From the NCBI GenBank assembly GCA_963843605.1, contig CAWJLA010000004.1, forward strand, positions 1 through 64,000: a stretch of DNA of 64,000 bases. The letters are read 5' to 3'. Numbering within the stretch: position 1 is the stretch's first letter; each line of letters opens with the position of its first letter. Source of the stretch: FEN-1297 sp963843605. GTDB taxonomy: Bacteria > Bacteroidota > Ignavibacteria > Ignavibacteriales > Ignavibacteriaceae. A program made the translations under genes and the position numbers. Positions 19,144 through 27,624 of the stretch are shown piece by piece. The notes beneath the pieces were generated by a model that was not told where the DNA came from, did no database searches, and saw nothing but the letters and a program-made list of their open reading frames with translations.

Positions 19144-22100
19144 TTAATTTTTCCTTTTCTTATACCCGTTCAGTCCCGCTTCTTTCATTAATCCTGCAAT
19201 ACGTTCCGCCTGCATTGCAAATGTTTCCAGCCGCGCCTCTATAACCTGCGGATATACATTCCCGTCTGCTTCAATTGTTAAGAACGGTATATTCATTTTA
19301 CCGTTAAAGATTTCCGGTAATTTATAATTCTTGTTAACTATTCTTTCTGCAGCTATTTTATTTTCAATTTTCATTTCCGAAGCAGCGAGAGATTCGGTAA
19401 ACCTTGTAGGCATACAGCCGAACGGTCCGAGGTTTATAACGCCGCAATATTTATCTATTGTCTCGTGAAGAGCTACTCCAAGTGTAAGGCCTGGTTCTCC
19501 TTTATATTCAAGCGGGATGATATGTCTGCTGCGTTTTAGAAGCGCCTCTACTTTTGTCAAAGAAAATTTATAATAACCGGTTTTTGCAAGTATCTTTTTT
19601 ATCCTGTATTCAGCGGCTCTCATATATACTACTCTAATTACTCTCTCAATCTTTTTACCTACTGAGGTATCAGGTTCAAGAAGCTTCTGCTTTAAAAGAT
19701 AATCGACGTAATAAACCCATTCCGATATATAAGAATCTTTAAGTATAAAACCCTTCTCGGCAAATTGTTTATTCAGCCATTTATGAGAAAAGTGATCGCG
19801 CCTAACGTAAATTTCGCCGCATAGTGCAATATATTTAGCTTGATGGATAGAAGTTTTTGCATTTACATTTTTTCTTAACCGTCCGGCAAATTTTTTTAAC
19901 GCTTTATATATCTTATCGGGCTTGTTTGCAAATACCCTGTTTAACTCTTCGAACTCTTTGTTAAAAATTTTTAGTCCCTCTTCAGGTTCTGCGGCATGAG
20001 CCATAATGCCCGAACGTATATCGTCAAGTACATCGCTAACGAATAATGATTGAATTCCTCTCAGAGCAAAATTTGGACCGAGTCCGGCAAAGCCGTCTTC
20101 ATTCATTAATGTTAGAGTGGTAACATTTTTAAGTTTTCTTCTTCTGATAAATTCCCTAATAAAAACCGGGTATTGCCCCAGCCTGCAATTACCCGCACCG
20201 TAAACAATAAAGAAGGCAATGTACTGTTTACCGTCCCATTTATTCTCCAGATAATCAATCAGGGAGCCTACGCATAAAAGCAGCGGCAGGCATTCTTTAC
20301 CGCTTGCGGCTGATCTGCCGTATTTTAAAATTTCCGGATTTCCCTCGGGCATGGCAATTGCATTAAAGCCCTGACTTCGCAAGCCTGCTGCAAACATCGG
20401 CGCCGCAAGGTCTCCCATTGAAGGGATCAATATATCGATGCGGGGATCCGATAACGGGATTTTTTCTCCGCTTGACGTTACAAAATATCCCTGGTCGGCA
20501 TTCAAACTCGATTTTAGCAGGTATAAAATCACTGGAATCCGGATCGCTAATCTTCGATCCTGAATTTTCCTGTAGTTTTTAATAATATCCAGTGCGGCGT
20601 CAATACGCGTATTGATACCTGCGTCTGCCGTATGCCCGTCAAGTTCCAGGGTTAATGAGGGTTTCGTGCCCATAATGGAACGGAACGTGGTTAATAAAAA
20701 TGAATCAGGTCCGCAGGAAAAATTAGAAATATATGTGGCAAAAAACTGAGGATTATTTTTTATGATCCTTGCAACTTTTAATATTTTTTTACCGCCTTCC
20801 CAGTACTGATTGTCGTCGATTACTTCTTCGCGATAGTCAAAAATATCGTAAGGTACAACGTAGACTCCTCTTGAAGCAAATTTCTTAGGTATGCCTTTAT
20901 TTGCCAGCTCGGTAAAAGCATTATAAGGTCTCCCGACCAGTACTATTGCCATCTCATCAGGATGCTCTTTTAGGTATTGCGTAAATTCCCTACCCATTGA
21001 GAAAAGTTCGCCGGAATAATCTTCCTGGGCTTTCAGTGCTTTACTAAAAGCCTGTTTTATCTTTGCTTCGTCGCTGATCCCCATTTGCTTTGCGACTTCA
21101 ATAAATTTCCCTTCTTCTTTATCGTACCCGTTTGCAAAATTAAAATACGGAGTGATCAGTTTTTCCGGCGGTACTAAATCTTTAAAACCCTGCTTTAAAT
21201 AAAACGGTTCGCCGCTTACAAACACGCATGTGCTGTTGAAATCGAGTCGGTGATGATCTGAATCGTTTACATACATTTCGAAGATCTCGGGAATGAAATA
21301 ATAATCCGGATTCTTCTCAATCAAATCGGCAAACAGACCTAACGATATCTGGGCGGGAAAACAAAATGATGTACTCTCCTTTTCCAGGCCTTTTTCATTT
21401 ATTTTTTCTGAGAGAACCACTCTGAACCCGAGGTTCGTAAAAAAATTGTAGTAAAGAGGATATATTGTATGAGTGTGAAACGATTGATTTATTCCTACGG
21501 TTGCCGCATCTGCAGGCAGATCTGATTCCTGAGCATACTTTTCAAATGTAAGGTAATGCCGTTTATTAATGTAATCGTAATTTTCTGCATCTACCTTGTT
21601 ATGGTTAATTAAATTATAATACATATTGCATGAGCCGCCGAAGGGATAAGTTTTACCCTGAACTTCGATTCGGTTAATAGAGCATGCCAGATCACATTTT
21701 TCACTGCCGCCTGCACATACAAAAGATTTTTTAAATACGACTTCCCTTTCGGCAAGATCTTTAAGATTAAAGTTGCCGGGCTGCATAAGACCCAAATCCA
21801 TTTTTTCTTTTATTTCAAGTGCAACACCGAAAGCACCCATCAAACCCGGCTCCGGAGGAACGATGATATCCTTACCGGTCAATGCTGACATTGCCATAGG
21901 AACAGCTTTATTATAACAGACACCGCCCTGCATAAAGATTTTTTTGCCCACGGGTCTGTTTCCTTTTACACGGTTTACGTAATTCAGGCAAATCGAATAA
22001 ACCAGCCCGGCGACTATATTCTCTTTATTAATATTTTCCTGCTGCGCTGTTTTAATATCGGAACTTATAAAAGCGGAACACTGGTCGCTGAAATTCGGAG

Positions 22101-23475
22101 GCATGTCCCCTTTCATCGCTATCGGCTCAATATCCGTGACTTTTATACCCAGTGACTCATGGGCCGATTCCTCGATAAAAGAACCCGTTCCCGCAGAACA
22201 AGCTTCGTTCATTGCATAGTCTGCCGGTATCTTATTGACAATATAAGTGTACTTCGCGTCCTGACCGCCGATCTCAAATATAGTATCGACTTCAGGATCA
22301 AAATATACCGCGGCGGCTGCATGTGCAACAATCTCATTTACAACACCGTCGGTTAAGGCATGAAGTCCAGCTATCTGCCTGCCTGAGCCGGTAGTGCCGA
22401 TTCCGGTAATATTAATTTTCTCAGGGATTTGACGCATCAATTCGGAATAACATTTTCTCGATGCTTCGATTGGATTTCCGTGAGTATAAAGATAGACCGA
22501 ACCGAGTATGCTGTTATCTTTTTTCCTAATTACCACGGCTTTAGTTGTAGTAGACCCGACATCGAGTCCGAGTATGCATACATCCCCGTCTTTAGCTTTT
22601 CCCCTTTCCATCGTTTTGAAATGGACCTTATTCTTAAATTTCTCAAGCGGCTGATGAAAAACAAAAGAGCTTTTTTTGCGGACAAAGATATCGTCATAAT
22701 CCGTAACGGAATTTATTTCATTTTCCAAACCGTAGAGAGCAGCGCCCAATGCTTCGAAATAAGTTGCTTCATACGGTATAAAAATATCCGGCACAGTTTT
22801 TTTTAGAAAGTCAAGCACAACCGAATTTTTCGTCACGCCTCCGGCAATCAGTATTTTGCCCGGCTTTACTTTTTTAAGAAGGTCAACTACTTTTTCTGCC
22901 ATCATTAAGGACAATCCGGCGGCGACTTCCGATTTTTTTACGCCTTTGTTCAAAGCGTGAGTGCAGTCCGATTTGCAGAATACCGAACACCTGCCGGATA
23001 CTTTGAACGGTTCTGCACCATGCGCAATCTTTACCACTTCATCAATACCGAGATTCATTCTTTTAATCTGCTGAAGGAAGAACTCGCCCGTTCCGGAGGC
23101 GCACTGGTTTCTTGTAATAACATTTGATATTTTACCCTCGTCGTCCAATGTATAGACCATGAAAGTCTCTCCGCCTAACGAAGCAATAGCCGAATAATTT
23201 TTCCTTTCTTTATTGACATATGTAAACGCGTACTCGGTTGCGACCGGCTCCGGAACATTCGTAAACTTTACGAGGTTCCTGAATTTTCTGCCGGTTACAA
23301 CTACCGGCGCCATACCGGCATTAAACCGCAATAAATTTTCTTTGAATATTTTTTTCGGATCGCCGTTATGAGGCAAGCTCAGTACATCATCGGCTTTCAT
23401 CAGATTGTTCCCGCTCTTTAATCTGACAAAAGTAACGGTTGATGCACCCAGACAGGCCCCTATTATTTCATTCAT
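19144..23475 (-). CDS. Large acyl-CoA dehydratase activase-related protein (BadF-BadF-DUF2229-HgdB type)
   Basis: 1443 residues. Two actin-fold BadF/BcrA ATPase domains lie in tandem: about 1-270 (GACLGASTVTFVRL, NQCASGTGEFFLQQ, GRCSVFCKSDCTHALNKG) and about 300-570 (GLDVGSTTTKAVVI, EIGGQDAKYTYIV, NEACSAGTGSFIEES). A DUF2229-type region follows (about 640-870), then a C-terminal part resembling the HgdB/HgdC dehydratase subunits. BadF-type activases hydrolyse ATP to push an electron from a shared 4Fe-4S cluster to a dehydratase or double-cubane protein; the conserved cysteines fit. No dehydratase subunit gene is adjacent, so the target is unknown. Cytoplasmic, and likely useful only under low oxygen. 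Confidence 0.85.
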   Translation of the reverse strand: MNEIIGACLGASTVTFVRLKSGNNLMKADDVLSLPHNGDPKKIFKENLLRFNAGMAPVVVTGRKFRNLVKFTNVPEPVATEYAFTYVNKERKNYSAIASLGGETFMVYTLDDEGKISNVITRNQCASGTGEFFLQQIKRMNLGIDEVVKIAHGAEPFKVSGRCSVFCKSDCTHALNKGVKKSEVAAGLSLMMAEKVVDLLKKVKPGKILIAGGVTKNSVVLDFLKKTVPDIFIPYEATYFEALGAALYGLENEINSVTDYDDIFVRKKSSFVFHQPLEKFKNKVHFKTMERGKAKDGDVCILGLDVGSTTTKAVVIRKKDNSILGSVYLYTHGNPIEASRKCYSELMRQIPEKINITGIGTTGSGRQIAGLHALTDGVVNEIVAHAAAAVYFDPEVDTIFEIGGQDAKYTYIVNKIPADYAMNEACSAGTGSFIEESAHESLGIKVTDIEPIAMKGDMPPNFSDQCSAFISSDIKTAQQENINKENIVAGLVYSICLNYVNRVKGNRPVGKKIFMQGGVCYNKAVPMAMSALTGKDIIVPPEPGLMGAFGVALEIKEKMDLGLMQPGNFNLKDLAEREVVFKKSFVCAGGSEKCDLACSINRIEVQGKTYPFGGSCNMYYNLINHNKVDAENYDYINKRHYLTFEKYAQESDLPADAATVGINQSFHTHTIYPLYYNFFTNLGFRVVLSEKINEKGLEKESTSFCFPAQISLGLFADLIEKNPDYYFIPEIFEMYVNDSDHHRLDFNSTCVFVSGEPFYLKQGFKDLVPPEKLITPYFNFANGYDKEEGKFIEVAKQMGISDEAKIKQAFSKALKAQEDYSGELFSMGREFTQYLKEHPDEMAIVLVGRPYNAFTELANKGIPKKFASRGVYVVPYDIFDYREEVIDDNQYWEGGKKILKVARIIKNNPQFFATYISNFSCGPDSFLLTTFRSIMGTKPSLTLELDGHTADAGINTRIDAALDIIKNYRKIQDRRLAIRIPVILYLLKSSLNADQGYFVTSSGEKIPLSDPRIDILIPSMGDLAAPMFAAGLRSQGFNAIAMPEGNPEILKYGRSAASGKECLPLLLCVGSLIDYLENKWDGKQYIAFFIVYGAGNCRLGQYPVFIREFIRRRKLKNVTTLTLMNEDGFAGLGPNFALRGIQSLFVSDVLDDIRSGIMAHAAEPEEGLKIFNKEFEELNRVFANKPDKIYKALKKFAGRLRKNVNAKTSIHQAKYIALCGEIYVRRDHFSHKWLNKQFAEKGFILKDSYISEWVYYVDYLLKQKLLEPDTSVGKKIERVIRVVYMRAAEYRIKKILAKTGYYKFSLTKVEALLKRSRHIIPLEYKGEPGLTLGVALHETIDKYCGVINLGPFGCMPTRFTESLAASEMKIENKIAAERIVNKNYKLPEIFNGKMNIPFLTIEADGNVYPQVIEARLETFAMQAERIAGLMKEAGLNGYKKRKN

Positions 23476-23845
23476 CCTTTTTACCGTAAGCTGTAATTAT
23501 TCATGTGACTAATATAAAAATCCGGTGATATAAAATCTCGGTTAATAACAGTTAATTTTTAAGATAAAACCGAGTTAATTATAATTAAAAAAGGTGTTTC
23601 GCAACCGCCTATTTTTTGTAACACATGTTATGTTTTATAGATAACTTCATAATAAAAGTGAATTCCCATTCAAAACTTCGTTAAAGAAAGAATCAAATTG
23701 CCGTCGTGAGCGTAATAAAACGGTAAACTTAATCGGCATCATGTCTTCTGCCGAACGAATGTTTGAAAAAACCGGATCATACAAACTTGTTTTGTTCTTT
23801 AAGCATAGAATTAAAGTAACTAATACTGATATCCGGGTTTGCCGG
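23476..23845. other. Intergenic, no gene seen
   Basis: 370 AT-rich bases between the end of the TonB-like anchor gene and the start of the activase gene. An overlapping plus-strand frame here has poor composition and no ribosome site. No hairpin with a T-run or clear promoter was found. Confidence 0.4.
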
Positions 23846-24472
23846 TTATTTAAATATTTTTCTTATCGCATCAATCAATCCGTCTATCGGAATCTGCATT
23901 CCCGGTCCGCCGTTAGGATTCATAGCATGCTCCGAGCCTTCGGGGAAATTCTCCATTATGTATTTATGAAGTACATCGTTAATCCTGGTTTCCATTTCAA
24001 GTCTTGTAAACATTTTAGTGTTTTTATCTTTTACTAGATCTTTTGCCTGCTGCTGCAGGATATATTTGGCGTATTCGGGATGCCGTACTAAAAAGGTATC
24101 GAGCAGTGTCGAAGCATATTTTAATCCCGTATCCGCTATTGCCTTATTTGAAGTATCGATAACAGCTATCTGGGATGTCGAATCTATTGCGGATGGCAGA
24201 TCCTCTTTTACATTCGGAACTTCGGCGCTTTGCTTTTTTATTTTTGTTTCCGTCTTCCTGTTTTTTATTCTTACCGGAATTTCTTTTTTATCTTCCTTTT
24301 GATATGTACCGGTGGTTATGCTTAGTACAGTGTAAGAAACGGCTGCGTTTTTCCCCGGATTGTAACGCACTTCAACCAATAATAAAATCAAAAAGAGGAT
24401 TGCATGCAGTAACACGGAAATAATAAGAACAATAATGCGGTCTTTATTCGTTTTCTTTTTTACTGAATTCAA
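23846..24472 (-). CDS. Membrane-anchored protein, TonB-like N-terminus, function unknown
   Basis: 208 residues, starting with TTG at 24472, the only start before the membrane segment. A basic tail is followed by one hydrophobic helix with LLHAILFLILLLVEV (about 13-38), the form and His of TonB-type signal anchors. The next 60 residues are charged and extended (KKEIPVRIKNRKTETKIKKQ), as in TonB linkers. The C-terminal 90 residues (TLLDTFLVRHPEYAKYILQQ, then helical) are not the usual TonB receptor-contacting domain. It could be an atypical energy-transducing or envelope-spanning protein. A TonB receptor gene lies 840 bases upstream on the same strand. Confidence 0.55.
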   Translation of the reverse strand: MNSVKKKTNKDRIIVLIISVLLHAILFLILLLVEVRYNPGKNAAVSYTVLSITTGTYQKEDKKEIPVRIKNRKTETKIKKQSAEVPNVKEDLPSAIDSTSQIAVIDTSNKAIADTGLKYASTLLDTFLVRHPEYAKYILQQQAKDLVKDKNTKMFTRLEMETRINDVLHKYIMENFPEGSEHAMNPNGGPGMQIPIDGLIDAIRKIFK

Positions 24473-24814
24473 TTTTTGATTTTAATATTGTTTACCGGAT
24501 TTAGATTTAAAGATAAATTACCGCCCCGTTTTAATGCTGCACTTAATAATTTTTACCGGGAGTTAATTATAGGAATAAAAAATGATTTTTAATACTATAA
24601 ATTAAATGCACCGGGTTCGAAGTTGTGCATTAGTTGCAAAATTATATAGGGGAATATTTACAGAGCATCTTTTTTCACTTTTAGTTCTCTGCATATATTC
24701 TAATATATTTTCATCCATTTATTCCCCGCATAATTTTGTCATTAAAATTAATCAAATCAGCTGCCTGTTTTTATATATCATGAAGACAGTTCGAAATATT
24801 TATCTTTTATAGTA
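24473..24814. other. Intergenic, no gene seen
   Basis: 342 AT-rich bases between the TonB-like anchor gene and the SRPBCC gene, both on the minus strand. A 68-codon plus-strand frame (24606-24812) has a hydrophobic, low-complexity translation without a ribosome site and is judged non-coding. The promoter of the anchor gene should lie here but is not recognisable. Confidence 0.4.
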
Positions 24815-25243
24815 TTATTTTTCCAATATGTCCTTCATACCTTTAAGTACGCCGGTCCAGAATCCGTTCGCGTCTTTATATCTGTTAATGTCTCCGTTAA
24901 ATTTATCTTCAGTTACGCACAAAAGAGTTTCATAGCCGTAAGGAATTAATTCGTAAGTAACCCGCGAATAGTTTTCATCAATATCGGGCATACCCGCATC
25001 GATGCTTAAATCTTTTGTTTGCAAAATTTTTTCCGGTTCAATCTTAAGTATTATTCCCTTCACATGAATTTTTTTATTATCGGCGTCCCGCCAGAAAATT
25101 CCGCTCCCGGTTTTCCAATCGGATATTACTTCACTGTTGTGCATATATTTTCTTGTTATTTCAGGATTAATAATAGCATTCCAAACTCCCGAAACATTCG
25201 AATTAATTTTAATTTCCTTTTTTACAATTAATACTTCGTTCAT
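24815..25243 (-). CDS. SRPBCC (START/AHSA1-type) domain protein
   Basis: 142 residues. It opens with VKKEIKINSNVSGVWNAIIN (first strand and helix), continues with GSGIFWRDADNKKIHVKGIILKIEP and ends in a helix (FWTGVLKGMKDILEK), the order of AHSA1-type SRPBCC proteins, which bind hydrophobic ligands in a helix-grip fold. The length is standard. AAGGAG is placed 7 bases before the ATG. Cytoplasmic, specific role unknown. Confidence 0.8.
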   Translation of the reverse strand: MNEVLIVKKEIKINSNVSGVWNAIINPEITRKYMHNSEVISDWKTGSGIFWRDADNKKIHVKGIILKIEPEKILQTKDLSIDAGMPDIDENYSRVTYELIPYGYETLLCVTEDKFNGDINRYKDANGFWTGVLKGMKDILEK

Positions 25244-25313
25244 AACAATCTCCTTAAAATTAATTTCCTAAGCAGCTCAGCCTATATATATTCTTTTTTC
25301 ATCATAATTCCAG

Positions 25314-27473
25314 TTAAAAATTAAATGATAATCCTCCGTACCAGTTTCTCGGCGCCGCAGGTTCAAAATATCTGCCGGCAGCCGCATTAGGTACAATAGA
25401 TCCGTTATGTTTTGTATCGAATAAATTTATTATACCCATGTATAATTTCCCGTCAAATAAATAAAATGAATGGTTGTAAACAAATTCCAGATCGGCAGTT
25501 GAATAAGCATTATTAAAATAATCCGAAGAGTTTAATAACGATCCCGGTTCCGGCCCGTTTACATCATTCGCGAAATATTTATCTGTCCAGTTTAACGTAA
25601 GCTGAGTCGTTAATCCGAAACCGGTGCTGTAAACAGCGCCTAATGAAAAATTGTTAGGCGGAATTCCGGGTACTCTTTTCCCGCCTATTTGTACCGCCCG
25701 AGCTATATCATTTACCTGAAATACTTCAATGAAATTTTGAAATTTAAAATCCATATATGTATACGCGAAGGATAAATTCAAGTTTTTATCCGGCATAAAA
25801 TTCAAATTAAGTTCAACACCGTTGTTCACGGCACTGCCGGAATTACGGTAAAAAACCTGGTCAGACTGCGAACCCGGAAGCTGATATGAGATTAATATCC
25901 GGCCGATATTTAAATGATATACGGAAATACCGTAAATCAGATTATTTCCGGATAATTCTCCTCTGATCCCCAGTTCGTAATTGCTAATTTGTTCGGGTTT
26001 CAGCGACATGTTGAATCCGCTTTGTCCTGCCGGTGAATTACTCAATTCCGATGTAGTCGGCGTCTGAAACGAAGTGGAATAATTGGTGTATACTTGAGTG
26101 TTATTTCCAATCCGGTATGTTATCCCTGCCATACGACTTAAATTATTCATGCTGATTGAACCGGAATTATCGATACCGCCTGTTTTCAGATTGTCTTCAA
26201 CGCTGAATAAATAATCGTCGTAACGCAAGCCGGCAGTTACATATATTTTATTAAACGGCGAAAAACCCAATCTTGAAAATATTCCAAATCCGTTTACCTT
26301 TTCTCTTTGGTTCAATAATATGTTCCCGACCGCTACTCCTTTTATTATTTCGTTTTTACTCAGAGAATTATAATTGTTCACACCGTTGTTCGCGTATTCT
26401 CTTCTCAAATCATTTTGAAATTCATAATCGCCTCCGCTCAACAGATCAAAAATTTTATTACTGATTTTAAAGTATGTCGAGTAATCGGTTCTGAAACCAC
26501 CTGAAATTCTGTTAAGGTTAATATACCTTCCCGGAATGGGATTAAGCATAGAACGGGATATGCCGAATACTGTAGCTTCAAGTTTTCGCAGGTTGTCGGG
26601 TTTATAGGTTAAGGTTGCTCCTGCTTGTCCCTGTTTAATGCTTTTGCCGGCTCCCTGATTTTTAACATAGGCTCTTGCGATTGACGGATTATTTTCCGCA
26701 TCCGATTTATCAAGCGAGCTGGGATTTAGTAAATACGGAGCATTGTAATAATTGAAAATGCCTTCCAGAGTAAGATCATTATCGAATTGCTGCGTTGAAA
26801 TAACATTAAGGGCTGTGGAACTTGCGGCCGAATTTTCGCGGAAACCCGAGTAGTTGATTTTATTAATGCTGATCATCATCATATTTTTTCCGATTTTATC
26901 GGCGCCGTAAAAAGAATACTTTTGAAGTCCGAAGCTTCCGATCCTGAAGCCGGGTGTCAGTTTAAGTTTTGTCGAATAAATATCCTTACTTTGAATCTCA
27001 ATTACTCCTCCGGCGGAATTGCCGTATAAGAAAGAACTCGGACCGCGGATAACCTGAATCTGGCCTATCGAATTGAAATCCAGATTATTTAACTGCGATT
27101 GCCCGTCGGGAAACGTTAACGGGATTCCGTCGAGCAATATCTTTATGCCTCTTACTCCGAACTGCGATCTGCTGCCTATTCCGCGTATGCTGATTCTATC
27201 TCCTTCCGACAAATTATTTCTGTCGTCCGCAATTACTCCCGGTACAAAACGGAAAAGATCGCCTCCGGACAGGCTTCCGTGCGGAATAAACAATGACTTG
27301 GCGGAAATGATATCAACGGAAAAAGGAATTTGATATAAAGGCTGTTCGTACCTTCCGGCGCTTACCACCACAGAATCCAGTTGATAATATAACGAGTCCG
27401 TTTTCTGCTGAGCACAGATACCGGCTATCCCTATGATCCAGGCAAACAATACATGGAATAAATGTTTTGTCAT
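25314..27473 (-). CDS. TonB-dependent outer-membrane receptor
   Basis: 719 residues. Signal peptide (MTKHLFHVLFAWIIGIAGICA), a TonB-box-like DSVVVSAG near residue 33, a plug domain (about 45-160, with GDRISIRGIGSRSQFGVRG and IQVIRGPSSFLYGNSAGGVI), then a 22-strand barrel ending in the canonical aromatic strand WYGGLSFNF. There is no N-terminal carboxypeptidase-like or signalling domain, so it is a plain transporter rather than a SusC-like or FecA-type transducer. Such receptors import ferric siderophores, haem, cobalamin or other scarce ligands; the ligand cannot be told. The sigma/kinase pair upstream on the same strand could control it, but 151 bases separate them. Confidence 0.9.
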   Translation of the reverse strand: MTKHLFHVLFAWIIGIAGICAQQKTDSLYYQLDSVVVSAGRYEQPLYQIPFSVDIISAKSLFIPHGSLSGGDLFRFVPGVIADDRNNLSEGDRISIRGIGSRSQFGVRGIKILLDGIPLTFPDGQSQLNNLDFNSIGQIQVIRGPSSFLYGNSAGGVIEIQSKDIYSTKLKLTPGFRIGSFGLQKYSFYGADKIGKNMMMISINKINYSGFRENSAASSTALNVISTQQFDNDLTLEGIFNYYNAPYLLNPSSLDKSDAENNPSIARAYVKNQGAGKSIKQGQAGATLTYKPDNLRKLEATVFGISRSMLNPIPGRYINLNRISGGFRTDYSTYFKISNKIFDLLSGGDYEFQNDLRREYANNGVNNYNSLSKNEIIKGVAVGNILLNQREKVNGFGIFSRLGFSPFNKIYVTAGLRYDDYLFSVEDNLKTGGIDNSGSISMNNLSRMAGITYRIGNNTQVYTNYSTSFQTPTTSELSNSPAGQSGFNMSLKPEQISNYELGIRGELSGNNLIYGISVYHLNIGRILISYQLPGSQSDQVFYRNSGSAVNNGVELNLNFMPDKNLNLSFAYTYMDFKFQNFIEVFQVNDIARAVQIGGKRVPGIPPNNFSLGAVYSTGFGLTTQLTLNWTDKYFANDVNGPEPGSLLNSSDYFNNAYSTADLEFVYNHSFYLFDGKLYMGIINLFDTKHNGSIVPNAAAGRYFEPAAPRNWYGGLSFNF

Positions 27474-27624
27474 CGGTAAAAGAATGATTTTGCTTTCTAC
27501 TTGTCAGCAAAGTATATAAGCAGTTTTAGGAATAATTTAATTGAATTGAACCGCGTTTTAAAATAGAAATTTTTCTTCCAATCGGCAAAGCGGAAAGAAC
27601 CCGGACGCGCTTAAAAAGATATTA

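Noticed and set aside
24606..24812. 68-codon plus-strand frame between the TonB-like anchor and SRPBCC genes
   Set aside because: Low-complexity hydrophobic translation, no ribosome site, no resemblance to a small membrane protein family.
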